In this document: piece after piece, positions 8,906 through 18,925 of the stretch
Layout: each line of letters opens with the position of its first letter
Numbering within the stretch: the stretch's first letter is position 1
DNA from: Rahnella bruchi
GTDB taxonomy: Bacteria > Pseudomonadota > Gammaproteobacteria > Enterobacterales > Enterobacteriaceae
Length of the DNA stretch: 64,000 nucleotides
Reading direction: 5' to 3'
Assembly (NCBI RefSeq): GCF_003614975.1
Contig: NZ_QZWI01000003.1
Coordinates: forward strand, 62,001-126,000
Translations under genes and position numbers: made by a program
Notes under the pieces: generated by a model
Databases searched by the model: none
What the model was told of the DNA's origin: nothing
Seen by the model: only the letters and a program-made list of their open reading frames with translations

Positions 8906-9778
8906 TTATTGAGCTTCACGGCAGTAAGTTAAGAAGCGCGACAACGCGCCTGAGATGTGTTTCTGGCGATGGTGGATAAGGTAAAGTTTGCGCACCAGTG
9001 GCGCGACCGGCAGATGAATTTCCACCAGTGAACCACTGGCCAGTTGCTCCGCAATCACCCGTCGGGAAAGGCAGCTGATACCAATTCCGTGACGCACTGC
9101 GTGCTTGATGGCCTCAGAATTACCCAGTTCCATCACCAGATTGAAATCGGGTAATTGCGGTAACAGCAGATGGTCGAGCACTTCGCGGGTACCGGAACCG
9201 CGCTCACGCAAAATCCATGGTTCCCGCGCCAGCGATTCGAGTGAAACAACCTGCCCCGCCAGCGGATTTTCGGGCGCAACGAACACCACCAGTTCATCGT
9301 CCAGCCAGGTCTGAGTGATCAGCTCCGGCATCTGGCACGGGCCTTCGATAAGCCCCAGATCGACACGAAAATCTGCCACCGTATTGATGACGTCGTTAGT
9401 GTTGCCGACGTTCAGCTCCAGCGGCGTATCAGGAAAATCCAGCCGGTAACCGGCAATCATCGCCGGGAGCATGTAGTTGCCAATGGTGCTGCTGGCACCA
9501 ATGCGCAGTGAGCCGTTGTCCTGATTAAACAGACGTTCGATTTCCCCGGCCTGTTCCAGCAAGGCCAGGGCTTTCGGGTACAGCAAACGCCCATGCTCAT
9601 TAATTACCAGCCGCTTTCCGACCCGGTCAAATAACTGCACGCCGAGCTGCCCTTCGATATCGGCCAGCGCCGCACTGACAGCAGATTGTGATAATGAAAG
9701 CACAACTGACGCCTGCGTGGTCGAACCGCTTTTCAGCACCTCGGCGAAAACTTCAAGTTGTCGCAATGTTATGTGCAT
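8906..9778 (-). CDS. yeiE: LysR-family transcriptional regulator YeiE
   Basis: LysR-type regulator of 290 residues. The N-terminal winged helix-turn-helix (about residues 1-60, including [22 protein letters not shown]) is followed by a substrate-binding-like effector domain starting near residue 90. It is divergent from yeiH, the usual arrangement for a LysR regulator and its target. YeiE homologues have been linked to iron homeostasis and sulfite tolerance in enterobacteria, and YeiH belongs to a family annotated as sulfate exporters, so control of yeiH is the likely local role. The effector is inferred, not visible. Confidence 0.9.
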   Translation of the reverse strand: MHITLRQLEVFAEVLKSGSTTQASVVLSLSQSAVSAALADIEGQLGVQLFDRVGKRLVINEHGRLLYPKALALLEQAGEIERLFNQDNGSLRIGASSTIGNYMLPAMIAGYRLDFPDTPLELNVGNTNDVINTVADFRVDLGLIEGPCQMPELITQTWLDDELVVFVAPENPLAGQVVSLESLAREPWILRERGSGTREVLDHLLLPQLPDFNLVMELGNSEAIKHAVRHGIGISCLSRRVIAEQLASGSLVEIHLPVAPLVRKLYLIHHRQKHISGALSRFLTYCREAQ

Positions 9779-9968
9779 AAATGTCCCGCTGTTCTCATGC
9801 GCCTGACTGCACGCTTGTTCTCTTTAGTATAGACCTTTGCCTTGCAGGTCTCTTTTGAATGGATTCTTTATACCAGTTTTTCAGATAGGTTATAAAGTTA
9901 TAATCTATTTCATTTTTATATAAGCGCGGCGTAGCCTTAGGTCATCACTCCTGAACGAGGAACGGACG
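9779..9968. promoter_or_regulatory. yeiE-yeiH divergent promoter region
   Basis: 190 bases separate the divergent starts. An AT-rich stretch around 9885-9920 contains the repeated element TATAA (for example GTTATAAAGTTATAATC at 9889-9905), the sort of interrupted dyad LysR regulators bind. This is position-based inference. Confidence 0.4.
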
Positions 9969-11081
9969 ATGACTCAGTTTTCACTGCATAAAAGCGACGC
10001 GCTTAAACATGATGTTGACCAGCCTGCGCTGCAAAAACATGGCGGATACTACCGTCTGCTCCCTGGCCTGGCACTGACCGGTGCTATTACCGGACTGGCG
10101 GTATGGTTAAGCAATTTCCCGTCGCTGAGCCACCTCGGCCTCAGCGCACTGACGCTGGCGATTGTTATCGGGATGGTCGTCGGGAATACGGTTTATCCGG
10201 CCGCAAAGCCCTGGTGTGACAGCGGTGTCACGCTGGCAAAACAGCGTCTGCTGCGCCTGGGGATTATCCTGTACGGCATGCGCCTGACGTTCGCACAAAT
10301 CGCCGATGTTGGCGCAACCGGGATCCTTATCGATGCCATGATGTTGTGCTCCACCTTCGCGCTTGCCTGCTGGCTGGGACAACGGGTATTTAAATTAGAC
10401 CGAGATACGTCGATGCTAATTGGCGCGGGCAGCAGTATCTGTGGTGCAGCTGCGGTGATGGCGACCGAACCGGTGCTGGATGCCAAAGCGGAAAAAGTCA
10501 CCGTGGCGGTGGCGACTGTGGTCATCTTCGGGACGGCGGCTATCTTTCTGTATCCGTGGCTGTGGCACCTTAATGAGCAATATCACTGGCTGAGTTTCAC
10601 CGCGTCACAGTTTGGGATTTATACCGGTTCGACGGTGCATGAAGTCGCGCAGGTTGTGGCAGCCGGTCAGGGTGTCAGTCCGGACGCTGAAAATGCGGCG
10701 GTAATTGCCAAGATGATCCGCGTGATGATGCTGGCTCCGTTCCTGCTGCTGCTCTCTGGCTGGAAATCACGCCGTGAAATCCAGCAAGGCGGCCAGAACG
10801 CCGGTATGCGCAACATCACCATTCCGTGGTTTGCCCTGCTGTTTATTCTGGTGGCCGCGTTCAACTCACTGGATATTCTGCCACACAGCTGGATACCGCC
10901 GCTGATTACGCTCGATACCGTATTACTGGCGATGGCGATGGCGGCTCTCGGGCTGACAACGCATATGAGCGCGCTGCGTCAGGCGGGGCTGAAACCGATG
11001 CTGCTGGCGGCAATCCTGTTCATCTGGCTGATTGTCGGCGGCGCCGGTATCAACCAGCTGGTTCAGCATCTTTTTGGCTGA
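9969..11081 (+). CDS. yeiH: YeiH/YadS-type UPF0324 membrane protein, putative sulfate exporter
   Basis: Inner-membrane protein of 370 residues with roughly ten or eleven hydrophobic segments, from the UPF0324 (PSE) family annotated as putative sulfate exporters. Conserved blocks include LRLGIILYGMRLTF, GAGSSICGAAAVMATEP and QFGIYTGSTVHEVAQVVAAG. The start is supported by GAGGAA upstream of the ATG. It is about 20 residues longer at the N-terminus than the E. coli protein. The divergent yeiE gene suggests LysR control. The transport substrate is a family-level prediction. Confidence 0.88.
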   Translation: MTQFSLHKSDALKHDVDQPALQKHGGYYRLLPGLALTGAITGLAVWLSNFPSLSHLGLSALTLAIVIGMVVGNTVYPAAKPWCDSGVTLAKQRLLRLGIILYGMRLTFAQIADVGATGILIDAMMLCSTFALACWLGQRVFKLDRDTSMLIGAGSSICGAAAVMATEPVLDAKAEKVTVAVATVVIFGTAAIFLYPWLWHLNEQYHWLSFTASQFGIYTGSTVHEVAQVVAAGQGVSPDAENAAVIAKMIRVMMLAPFLLLLSGWKSRREIQQGGQNAGMRNITIPWFALLFILVAAFNSLDILPHSWIPPLITLDTVLLAMAMAALGLTTHMSALRQAGLKPMLLAAILFIWLIVGGAGINQLVQHLFG

Positions 11082-11171
11082 TGTTGCGGCTTTTAACACT
11101 CCGATGCTGCGCCTCCTGTCCGGAGGCGCTATTATTCGTTGATAAACGCGATGAATGACTGAGGAGCAAAA

Positions 11172-12038
11172 ATGAAGTTTGTGGGAGCACACGTCAGTGC
11201 AGCCGGTGGTGTCGATCAGGCGGTATTGCGCGCACATGAGCTGGAAGCCACGGCTTTTGCGCTTTTCACTAAGAATCAACGTCAGTGGAAAGCCGCACCA
11301 TTGCCGGAAGATGTGATTGAAAAATTCAAACTGGCTTGTGAAAAATACGGCTACACAAGCAACCAGATTTTACCGCACGACAGCTATCTGATTAACCTCG
11401 GGCATCCGGTGACGGAAGCGCTGGAAAAATCCCGCGAAGCCTTCCTTGATGAATTGCAGCGCTGCGAGCAGCTGGGTTTGTCGCTGCTGAACTTCCATCC
11501 TGGCAGCCATCTGATGCAAATCGAGGAAGATAAATGCCTAGAACTGATTTCTGAATCCCTGAACATTGCTCTGGATAAAACGAAAGGCGTCACTGCCGTT
11601 ATCGAAAATACTGCCGGTCAGGGCAGCAACCTCGGTTTCCGCTTTGAGCATCTGGCGAAAATTATCGACGGCGTGGAAGATAAAAGCCGCGTCGGTGTCT
11701 GCATCGATACCTGCCACGCCTTCGCCGCCGGTTATGACCTGCGTACCGTGGAAGAATGCGAGAGAACCTTCAAACATTTCGAAGAGGTAGTCGGTTTTAA
11801 ATATCTGCGCGGTATGCACCTGAACGACGCGAAAAGCGAATTCAACAGCCGCGTTGACCGCCATCACAGCCTCGGTGAAGGCAATATCGGCAATACAGTT
11901 TTCAGCTGGATGATGAAAGATGCCCGTTTCGACGGCATTCCGATGATCCTCGAAACGGTCAATCCGGATATCTGGAAAGATGAAATTGCCTGGCTGAAAG
12001 CCCAGCAGACAGCCGATAACGGCGAAGCAGCGGCATAA
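11172..12038 (+). CDS. nfo: Endonuclease IV (AP endonuclease Nfo)
   Basis: Metal-dependent AP endonuclease/3'-phosphodiesterase of base excision repair, a TIM-barrel enzyme using three zinc ions. The 288-residue protein is close to the 285 of E. coli Nfo. The family signatures are intact: [39 protein letters not shown] and the metal-binding DRH followed by LGEGNIG. The ATG is preceded by GAGGAGCAAAA, a good ribosome site. In E. coli it belongs to the SoxRS regulon; no soxbox is evident to me here. The gene is convergent with the fructose operon. Confidence 0.96.
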   Translation: MKFVGAHVSAAGGVDQAVLRAHELEATAFALFTKNQRQWKAAPLPEDVIEKFKLACEKYGYTSNQILPHDSYLINLGHPVTEALEKSREAFLDELQRCEQLGLSLLNFHPGSHLMQIEEDKCLELISESLNIALDKTKGVTAVIENTAGQGSNLGFRFEHLAKIIDGVEDKSRVGVCIDTCHAFAAGYDLRTVEECERTFKHFEEVVGFKYLRGMHLNDAKSEFNSRVDRHHSLGEGNIGNTVFSWMMKDARFDGIPMILETVNPDIWKDEIAWLKAQQTADNGEAAA

Positions 12039-12077
12039 GCCTGCCCGCACCCTTCGCGGAGGGCGCAGCAATAAAAA

Positions 12078-12110
12078 AGGCGCGACATTCACATGTCGCG
12101 CCTTTTTGTT
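12078..12110. terminator. Bidirectional terminator between nfo and fruA
   Basis: A perfect 11-bp stem, AGGCGCGACAT (12078-12088) and ATGTCGCGCCT (12093-12103), with A-runs on the left and T-runs on the right, can end transcription of nfo (+) and fruBKA (-). Confidence 0.88.
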
Positions 12111-12126
12111 TTTTAACGGCTTACCG

Positions 12127-13824
12127 TTATGCAGCTTTCGCGGCTAACGCAGCATCTGAACGTTTCAGAACCGCATAAGCACCGCCTGCCAGAACCGTAC
12201 CGGCGATGATCGCCACCAGATATCCGAGAACGGGTGTGATTGCGCCCGGGATCAGCAGAACGAACAGACCGCCGTGTGGTGCCATCAGTTGTGCGTGGAA
12301 TGCCATCGACAGAGCACCGGTCAGTGCGCCACCTGCGATACAGCATGGCAGAACGCGCATCGGGTCACGGGCTGCGAACGGTATCGCACCTTCAGAGATA
12401 AAGCACAGACCCAGCACCAGCGCCGCTTTACCGCCTTCACGTTCACTTTGCTCAAACTTATGACGCGCCAGCAGTGTTGCCAGACCCATCGCCAGCGGCG
12501 GAACCATACCGGCGGCCATAATGGCGGCCATTGGTGCGTAGACGGAAGAACTCAGCAGTGCCACGCCGAACGCGTAAGCAGCTTTGTTCACCGGGCCACC
12601 CATGTCGGTACACATCATCGCACCAAGGATTGCGCCCAGCAGAACCGCATTAGCTGTACCCAGAGATTGCAGCCATGCTGTCAGACCTGCCATGATTTTA
12701 GCGACCGGCGTACCGACAACATAAATCATCACCAGACCGGTAATCAGGCTCGCGACCAGCGGAATGATCAGGATAGGTTTCAGGGCTTCCATACTTTGCG
12801 GTAATTTCAGCTTGCCGCTGATGGCTTTCGCCACATAACCCGCCAGGAAACCGGCAATAATACCGCCGAGGAAACCAGCACCGGTGCTCACCGCCAGCAT
12901 ACCGCCGATAAGGCCCGGCGTCAGACCCGGACGGTCAGCGATGGAGAAAGCAATAAAACCGGCCAGAACGGGTACCATCAGCGCGAAGGCTGAAGCGCCA
13001 CCGATTTGCATCAGCGCAGCTGCCAGCGTGCCTTTGACTTCAAAAGCTTTGATACCGAAGACGAATGACAGTGCGATACAAAGCCCCCCCGCAACCACCA
13101 TTGGCAGCATGTAAGACACGCCGGTCAGGAGGTGACGGTATGGGCCTGTGCCGCCCGCTTCTTTCTTCTTGGTGCCGGATGCTGCGCCCTGCGTCGCAGG
13201 CTGGAACAGCTCAGCTTCGACCAGTGCTTTGTCCAGTTCCTGCTTCGTCTTTTTCAGTGCCAGACCGGTAGAAGTGCGGTACATCGGCTTACCGGCAAAT
13301 TTCGCCAGATCCACTTCGATGTCAGCCGCGACAATCACCAGATCGGCCGCTGCAACTTCTTCAGGGGTAATAGCATTGCCTGCGCCCACGGAACCGCGGG
13401 TTTCGACTTTTACCCACCAGCCGCGTTTTTTCGCTTCACTTTCAATGGCTTCAGCCGCCATAAAGGTGTGTGCGACACCGGTCGGGCAGGCAGTGATTGC
13501 GACGATACGTTTCGGGCCGCCAGCTGCCGGTGCGGCTACTGCTGCCGCAACCGGTGCAACATAAGGTTTGGCTTCGGTCAGCGCACGTTGCAGAAATGCC
13601 TGTGGATCACGCACGGCATCCGCCACATTACCGGTATAAATATTTTTGCCGGTCAGGGTGGCGTCGTTTGGCACCGTTTCACCGGCAACAATGACGACGT
13701 CAGCGTCAGCGGCCTGTTCAACGACCTGATGCCCTGCTTTTGCAGCAGCGGCAGCAAGCAAATTTTTCGCCAGATGGCTGCGAGCCTGTCCGAGCGAACT
13801 GTCTATCATCAGCAGCGTTTTCAT
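12127..13824 (-). CDS. fruA: PTS fructose transporter subunit EIIB'BC (FruA)
   Basis: Inner-membrane fructose permease that phosphorylates fructose to fructose 1-phosphate during import. The 565 residues contain a degenerate EIIB' domain (about 1-90), a linker rich in Ala and Pro, the active EIIB domain with phosphorylated cysteine C113 in TACPTGVAHT, and a C-terminal multi-spanning EIIC domain beginning near residue 230. It is the last gene of fruBKA, 15 bases after fruK. It shares the operon promoter, which carries two Cra operators. Confidence 0.96.
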   Translation of the reverse strand: MKTLLMIDSSLGQARSHLAKNLLAAAAAKAGHQVVEQAADADVVIVAGETVPNDATLTGKNIYTGNVADAVRDPQAFLQRALTEAKPYVAPVAAAVAAPAAGGPKRIVAITACPTGVAHTFMAAEAIESEAKKRGWWVKVETRGSVGAGNAITPEEVAAADLVIVAADIEVDLAKFAGKPMYRTSTGLALKKTKQELDKALVEAELFQPATQGAASGTKKKEAGGTGPYRHLLTGVSYMLPMVVAGGLCIALSFVFGIKAFEVKGTLAAALMQIGGASAFALMVPVLAGFIAFSIADRPGLTPGLIGGMLAVSTGAGFLGGIIAGFLAGYVAKAISGKLKLPQSMEALKPILIIPLVASLITGLVMIYVVGTPVAKIMAGLTAWLQSLGTANAVLLGAILGAMMCTDMGGPVNKAAYAFGVALLSSSVYAPMAAIMAAGMVPPLAMGLATLLARHKFEQSEREGGKAALVLGLCFISEGAIPFAARDPMRVLPCCIAGGALTGALSMAFHAQLMAPHGGLFVLLIPGAITPVLGYLVAIIAGTVLAGGAYAVLKRSDAALAAKAA

Positions 13825-13839
13825 TCTGCCTCCTGCGGA

Positions 13840-14775
13840 TTAAAAGGGTTTCAGGTCAACACGGGCCATCATCGCCGCGAGCTGCGGACGATCGGTGACA
13901 CCGACATTACTCTGGCTGACAGCCAGGGCGGCAACAGCTGTTGCCAGTCGCAGCGTATGTTCACTGGATTCACGCATCAGCAAGCCGTAGATCAGACCAC
14001 CGACCATGGAATCACCGGCACCGACCGTGCTGACAACTTCACAAGCTGGCGGTTTGGCAATCCACGCACCCGATGCGTTAACCCACAAGGCACCTTCGGC
14101 ACCCAGTGAAATCACCACGTGGGCAATTCCCTGATCACGCAAGGCGTGAGCGGCTTCTACCACATCGCTCAGGTCCGGCAATTTACGGCCAGCCCAGATT
14201 TCCAGTTCGCGACGGTTTGGTTTTACCAGCCACGGCGCGGCTTTCAGACCGGCAACCAGTGCTTCACGGCTGCTGTCAAAGATGATGCACGGACACTGCG
14301 CACGCAGACGTTTCATCCAGTCGGTGAAGGCGTCAGGGTCAACGCCTGCTGGCAGACTGCCGCTGACAGCAACCATATCGAACTGGCCCAGCCATGACAG
14401 AGAATCCGTCACGAAACGTTCCCAGTCGGCAGGGGTCACATTGAAACCGGAGAAGTTGAAGTCGCTGACTTCGCCGTCTTTTTCGGTCAGTTTGACGTTG
14501 ATGCGGGTACGGCCATTTACCACCTGGAAACGGTTGGCGATGCCCAGATCGCTGAACAGCAACTGGAAGCCGTCCTGATTTTCTTTACCGAGGAAACCAC
14601 CCACGGTGACGTCGATGCCGAGATCTTTCAGCACTTTCGCAACGTTGATGCCTTTACCGGCGGCGTGCAAACCGGTGGTTTGCACCAGATTCACTTCACC
14701 ACGTTCGATTTCAGGCACATAGCCCACTAGATCGTACGCAGGGTTTAAGGTAATTGTGGCGACTCTGCGGCTCAT
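13840..14775 (-). CDS. fruK: 1-phosphofructokinase FruK
   Basis: PfkB-family cytoplasmic kinase of 311 residues that converts fructose 1-phosphate to fructose 1,6-bisphosphate with ATP. N-terminal TITLNPAYD and [12 protein letters not shown] are sugar-binding signatures, and the anion-hole/catalytic motif [13 protein letters not shown] lies near residue 250. Its ATG overlaps the fruB stop by four bases (ATGA), indicating translational coupling. The substrate, fructose 1-phosphate, is also the inducer that releases Cra from DNA, so this enzyme resets its own operon. Confidence 0.96.
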   Translation of the reverse strand: MSRRVATITLNPAYDLVGYVPEIERGEVNLVQTTGLHAAGKGINVAKVLKDLGIDVTVGGFLGKENQDGFQLLFSDLGIANRFQVVNGRTRINVKLTEKDGEVSDFNFSGFNVTPADWERFVTDSLSWLGQFDMVAVSGSLPAGVDPDAFTDWMKRLRAQCPCIIFDSSREALVAGLKAAPWLVKPNRRELEIWAGRKLPDLSDVVEAAHALRDQGIAHVVISLGAEGALWVNASGAWIAKPPACEVVSTVGAGDSMVGGLIYGLLMRESSEHTLRLATAVAALAVSQSNVGVTDRPQLAAMMARVDLKPF

Positions 14776-15902
14776 GCGCCCTCCCCAAGACCTTCGGCAA
14801 TGGCTTCACCGATAGTTTTTAATGCCAGTTCTGCATCTTCACCACTGGCGGTAAAGCGCAGGTGATGACCTTTTTTCACGCCCAGCGCCACTACTTTCAT
14901 CAGGCTGCGGCCATTGGCAGGTTTACCGCTGCCATCAAGATTCGTTACTGTAATTTCGCTGCTGAACTGTTTGATAACGTTCACCAAAGCCGTACCCGGA
15001 CGCGCATGCAGACCGTGTTCGTTACGGATAACATATTCCGCCGTCAGCACGTTGGCTTGTTCTTCCACTTCGCTGGTCAGCAATGCCAGCACACCCACAG
15101 GGTCAGCCGTCAGCAAGCGTTCAGCATTGTTCGCTATCAGCAAATCACTGAGATAATTCAGCACATTGAGCGGCTGATCATCTGCGACTGAAATCGTCAG
15201 CAGCATGGAGACTTTCTCACCTTCAAGATCAAACGCCTGCTGCGCACGGCTTACCGTGGCTGCACTTTTCAGGTTGCCTTCTGTGCTGTCGCTCAGCCAG
15301 ATGCCCTGCCCGAGGTTCAGCGGCTTACGGCTGATCACATCACTGACAAACGCGTTATCGACTGCACCCATCTCTTTCAGGCGACCGGCGTTCAGCGCTT
15401 GTAAGGTGATCAGGTTTTCAGCGGCCACATCGACGGCGATAAGCTGAGTATCAAACAGGAATTCAGCGGCATTTTTTTCGCCCATCAGCAGGCTTCGTAG
15501 TTCTTCAGTCGAATCTGTTTTCGCCAGACGCTCTGCCACGCTGTCGTCACTTAAGACGTGCGTCAGCTGACGCAACAGGCTGAGGTGTTCATCAGAACGC
15601 GCCGCGATGCCGATAACCACATACGCGGTCTGGCCTTCGCCCCACGCAATACCCTGCGGGAACTGGAAAACCTGTACGCCGGTATCAAGCACCAGATCAC
15701 GTGTATCTGTGGTGCCGTGAGGGATAGCGATGCCGTTGCCCAGATAAGTAGAGGTTTGCAGCTCACGCGCTAACATGCCGTCTACATAGCCTTCGCTGAC
15801 GCGGCCCGCCTGAGTCAGTGCTGCTGCAACCTGGCGAATTGCTTCCTGCTTATCGCTGGCAGCCGCACCGATATGAATATCTTGCTGTGACAGTTGGAAC
15901 AT
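14772..15902 (-). CDS. fruB: PTS diphosphoryl transfer protein EIIA-HPr (FruB)
   Basis: Cytoplasmic fusion that carries phosphate from enzyme I to FruA. The 376-residue protein has an N-terminal EIIA domain with active histidine H62 (AIPHGTTDT), a middle region of uncertain role, and a C-terminal HPr (FPr) domain with active histidine H299 in GLHARPG. The length matches E. coli FruB. The ATG follows GGAGAGGAGAATT. It is the first gene of fruBKA, downstream of two Cra operators. Confidence 0.96.
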   Translation of the reverse strand: MFQLSQQDIHIGAAASDKQEAIRQVAAALTQAGRVSEGYVDGMLARELQTSTYLGNGIAIPHGTTDTRDLVLDTGVQVFQFPQGIAWGEGQTAYVVIGIAARSDEHLSLLRQLTHVLSDDSVAERLAKTDSTEELRSLLMGEKNAAEFLFDTQLIAVDVAAENLITLQALNAGRLKEMGAVDNAFVSDVISRKPLNLGQGIWLSDSTEGNLKSAATVSRAQQAFDLEGEKVSMLLTISVADDQPLNVLNYLSDLLIANNAERLLTADPVGVLALLTSEVEEQANVLTAEYVIRNEHGLHARPGTALVNVIKQFSSEITVTNLDGSGKPANGRSLMKVVALGVKKGHHLRFTASGEDAELALKTIGEAIAEGLGEGA

Positions 15903-15923
15903 AATTCTCCTCTCCTGCTGAAA

Positions 15924-15938
15924 TTGAATCGTTTCAGC
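15924..15938 (-). promoter_or_regulatory. Cra (FruR) operator, proximal, fruBKA
   Basis: TTGAATCGTTTCAGC matches the Cra consensus TGAATCGTTTCA in the core. It lies about 20 bases upstream of the fruB start, overlapping the leader. Cra represses fruBKA until fructose 1-phosphate binds. Confidence 0.85.
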
Positions 15939-15989
15939 TTTACTGAGAAAAAAGGAGCGCCATCAAATTTCATAGAAGAAGCTGACGAC

Positions 15990-16004
15990 GCTGAAACGTT
16001 TCAG
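15990..16004 (-). promoter_or_regulatory. Cra (FruR) operator, distal, fruBKA
   Basis: GCTGAAACGTTTCAG is a perfect palindrome with the ideal Cra core TGAAACGTTTCA (15992-16003). Together with the proximal site, 66 bases apart, it reproduces the two-operator layout of the E. coli fru operon. Confidence 0.88.
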
Positions 16005-16363
16005 GGAGTCTCAATCCGGCCTGTTTTTAAAGCAAGCTTTCCCTTATTTGGCGTGACGATTTTTTGATGCTACGCACAGTTTTCTGTTCAGGAACGCCTG
16101 AGCACTGTTAACTTAACGCAAATGCTGAAGTCAGGCTGACGCAAAAAGCTGACGTAAGCTGAACCCTGTTTGGAGTGACACTTTAGTGGGATGTCAGAAG
16201 CACAGCTGGTTATTTTTAACACTGCGTGCGTTTTTATTATTCAGTATGGCAAATTCACTCCGGTTTACATTTTTGATGATCAAAACCTGTTTTTGTTTTT
16301 TTTAAACTGACGTAACATTTGCCCAAATTTCGCCCCCTTCCCTACTTCTGGTTCACATAGCTA
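16005..16363. other. Intergenic region fruB-setB, no gene seen
   Basis: About 360 bases between the divergent fru operon and setB. The right half is T-rich and probably contains the setB promoter. I see no open frame with a ribosome site and no strong hairpin. Confidence 0.5.
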
Positions 16364-17578
16364 ATGCGAATTTCTACAACGTCAGCCCGCCGTTTACCCG
16401 ACATGACGTCGACCGCTTTTCTGATCATTGCTTTTCTGACTGGCATCGCCGGTGCATTACAAACCCCCACACTGAGTCTTTTCCTGACGTCTCAGGTTCA
16501 CGTCAGCCCGTTCATGGTCGGTATTTTCTTCACCGGTAGTGCGGTTATCGGCATTTTCGTCAGTCAGTTGCTGGCCAACTGGTCGGATAAACGCGGTGAC
16601 CGCAAAACGCTGATTTTGTATTGCTGCATTCTGGGTGCACTGGCGTGCGTGCTGTTCGCCTTCAACCGCAATTACTTTATTTTGCTGTTTGTCGGCGTTT
16701 TGCTGTCGAGTTTTGGCTCGACGGCGAACCCGCAGATGTTCGCTCTGGCACGCGAGCATTCCGAAAAAACCGGTCGTGAAGCTGTCATGTTCAGCTCTAT
16801 TTTGCGGGCACAGGTTTCGCTGGCCTGGGTCGTCGGCCCGCCGCTGGCTTTCGCCCTGTCTATGGGTTTTGGGTTCACCTTTATGTACTGCGCCGCTACG
16901 CTGGCGTTCCTGCTTTGCGGCGTGATGGTGTATATGTTCCTGCCCTCCATGCCTAAAGCGCACATCAAAACCACCGCCACACTAGAAGCACCTCGCCGCA
17001 ACCGCCGCGATACGTTGATGCTTTTCATCGCCTGTTCTCTGATGTGGGCTGCCAACAGTATTTATCTCATCAATATGCCGCTGTACGTGGTGCGTGAGTT
17101 AGGGTTGCCGGAAAAACTGGCGGGCGTGCTGATGGGCAGTGCGGCGTGTCTGGAAATTCCCACGATGCTTATCGCCGGATATCTGGCCAGGCAGCTCGGT
17201 AAACGTTTCCTGATGCGCTTTGCGGTGCTGGCGGGTGTAATTTTCTATGGATGCATTCTGTTTACCACCGGCGCGGCAATGTTGATTGCCTTACAGCTGC
17301 TGAACGCGATTTTCATCGGCATTCTGGCCGGGATCGGCATGTTGTATTTTCAGGATCTGATGCCGGGTCAGGCAGGTGCGGCGACCACGCTGTTTACCAA
17401 TTCAACGCGTGCTGGCTGGATCCTTGCCGGTTCTCTGGCGGGAGTGATTGCGCAATTCTGGACATACCATGCGGTGTTTTATGCGGCGCTGGCGATGGTA
17501 GTAGGGTCGGTGTTGTGTATCTGGAATGTGAAAAACGTCGATAAACCGGCAGAAGAAGTACCGGAAGCCGTCGTTTAA
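16364..17578 (+). CDS. setB: Sugar efflux transporter SetB
   Basis: MFS proton antiporter of the SET family, 404 residues; SetB-type proteins export lactose, glucose and glycoside analogues. Sequence blocks [35 protein letters not shown] and [15 protein letters not shown] match E. coli SetB closely. The ATG at 16364 has no clear ribosome site; the conserved core begins around residue 14 (MTSTAFLI), so the exact start is uncertain. It keeps the E. coli position next to fruB. Its stop codon overlaps the stop of the convergent yeiW-like gene. Confidence 0.93.
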   Translation: MRISTTSARRLPDMTSTAFLIIAFLTGIAGALQTPTLSLFLTSQVHVSPFMVGIFFTGSAVIGIFVSQLLANWSDKRGDRKTLILYCCILGALACVLFAFNRNYFILLFVGVLLSSFGSTANPQMFALAREHSEKTGREAVMFSSILRAQVSLAWVVGPPLAFALSMGFGFTFMYCAATLAFLLCGVMVYMFLPSMPKAHIKTTATLEAPRRNRRDTLMLFIACSLMWAANSIYLINMPLYVVRELGLPEKLAGVLMGSAACLEIPTMLIAGYLARQLGKRFLMRFAVLAGVIFYGCILFTTGAAMLIALQLLNAIFIGILAGIGMLYFQDLMPGQAGAATTLFTNSTRAGWILAGSLAGVIAQFWTYHAVFYAALAMVVGSVLCIWNVKNVDKPAEEVPEAVV

Positions 17579-17829
17579 GGCGCGGTATCGGCTTCAAGTT
17601 TAATCAGATACGTCAGGGCATGGTCGCGATGGGTAAAACACATTTCGCGACTGGCCTGCAGGCTGGCACAAACTTTCGGACGCAGCGGCGAGGTGAAAAT
17701 CTTGCACAGGAAATTATCGGCCAGTTGCACGCAACGGGTATTCGCCGGTTTGCCATCAGGCATTCCGGGGATCGGGCTGGAAATTGAAGGCGCTATGCAA
17801 CAGGCTCCGCAATCGGTACGACAGTCCAT
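17575..17829 (-). CDS. yeiW: YkgJ-family cysteine cluster protein (YeiW-like)
   Basis: Small protein of 84 residues from the UPF0153/YkgJ cysteine-cluster family, thought to bind zinc or iron through its cysteines. The N-terminus reads [11 protein letters not shown], with further cysteines in TRCVQL, NFLC, KVC and EMC. The ATG at 17829 is preceded by GAGGAGGC, a strong ribosome site. Gene order matches E. coli, where yeiW sits between setB and yeiP. Its TAA overlaps the setB TAA tail to tail within TTTAA (17574-17578). Function is unknown. Confidence 0.85.
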   Translation of the reverse strand: MDCRTDCGACCIAPSISSPIPGMPDGKPANTRCVQLADNFLCKIFTSPLRPKVCASLQASREMCFTHRDHALTYLIKLEADTAP

Positions 17830-18073
17830 CAACAGCCTCCTCAGGCCTCATTTTGAGGCGCGACAATAGCAGGCGGTGGTATGCGCCACCAGCGAAATAT
17901 TTACTATCCTTTAACACGGTAACCCGAACATTTTTCATGCTGGCAAATGACACATAAAAAATGCGCAATAAAGCGGGTTTTGGCGACTCTTTTTACGCTA
18001 TCTGCTTGCCTGAAATCTGCGGCGCGGGTAACGTGTCGCAAATTATTTATCTCTCTGCTGACAGGTTATTTAT

Positions 18074-18646
18074 ATGGCACGTGCTAACGAAATTAAACGC
18101 GGCTTCGTTGTGAACTACGACGGCAAATTGCTGCTGGTAAAAGATATTGATGTTCAGAGCCCAAGCGCCCGTGGTGCCAGCACCCTGTACAAAATGCGTT
18201 TCGCTGATGTACGTACTGGCGGCAAAGTAGAAGAGCGCTTTAAAGGCGACGATATCCTTGATACCGTCAGCCTGACCCGTCGTAAAGTGAACTTCTCTTA
18301 CGTCGATGGTGACGAATACATTTTTATGGATGATGAAGACTTCACGCCATATACCTTCAATAAGGCGCAGATCGAAGACGAACTGCTGTTCATTCCTGAA
18401 GAAGGATTACAGGGCATGCAGGTTCTGACGCTCGACAGCCAGCTGCTGGCGCTGGAAATGCCACAGACGGTAGATCTGGAAATCGTCGAAACAGCACCGG
18501 GCATCAAAGGTGCGTCTGCCAGCTCCCGTACCAAACCGGCAGTCATGGCCACGGGCCTGAGTATTCAGGTGCCTGAATACCTGAGCTCCGGGGACAAAAT
18601 CCGTATTCATATCGCGGAACGCCGTTATATGGGCCGCGCGGATTAA
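18074..18646 (+). CDS. yeiP: Elongation factor P-like protein EfpL (YeiP)
   Basis: EF-P paralogue of 190 residues that binds stalled ribosomes between P and E sites and promotes peptide-bond formation at difficult sequences. Three beta-barrel domains are expected. The domain I loop reads SPSARGAS, placing an unmodified arginine at the tip where EF-P carries its modifiable lysine; this is the EfpL signature. The C-terminus [12 protein letters not shown] matches E. coli YeiP. It is followed by its own terminator. Confidence 0.95.
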   Translation: MARANEIKRGFVVNYDGKLLLVKDIDVQSPSARGASTLYKMRFADVRTGGKVEERFKGDDILDTVSLTRRKVNFSYVDGDEYIFMDDEDFTPYTFNKAQIEDELLFIPEEGLQGMQVLTLDSQLLALEMPQTVDLEIVETAPGIKGASASSRTKPAVMATGLSIQVPEYLSSGDKIRIHIAERRYMGRAD

Positions 18647-18680
18647 TCAGCGCCTCGCTATATCCCGCAATATATTGAAA

Positions 18681-18704
18681 GGAACGCTCCGGCGTTCCTT
18701 TTTT
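18681..18704 (+). terminator. Rho-independent terminator of yeiP
   Basis: GGAACGC (18681-18687), loop TCCG, GCGTTCC (18692-18698), then six T. Confidence 0.87.
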
Positions 18705-18769
18705 AATGGCCTGATTTTGCCATTAATGCGCAGAGTCTCGATCTGCATCACAAAATGAGTGGTGGTCCG

Positions 18770-18790
18770 GACTTACCAATTCCCCTTTCT
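18770..18790. promoter_or_regulatory. Candidate GntR-family operator upstream of yeiQ
   Basis: GGTCCGGACTTACCAAT contains the palindrome GTCCGGAC and an ATTGGT half-site on the other strand. The regulator gene at 20464 has the related ATTGGTCCGACAA upstream. Inference from similarity between the two sites. Confidence 0.35.
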
Positions 18791-18925
18791 ATCATATGAC
18801 TTTACACTCTAAGCCCTAATTTCGGCTTAAATCGTCGCTTTATCCAGCACAAAATTGAACTGACGGGTAAACAGCCCCAATTTGGCCTGACCAATTATCT
18901 ATTTCTGACTTGCCTGGAGTATTGC

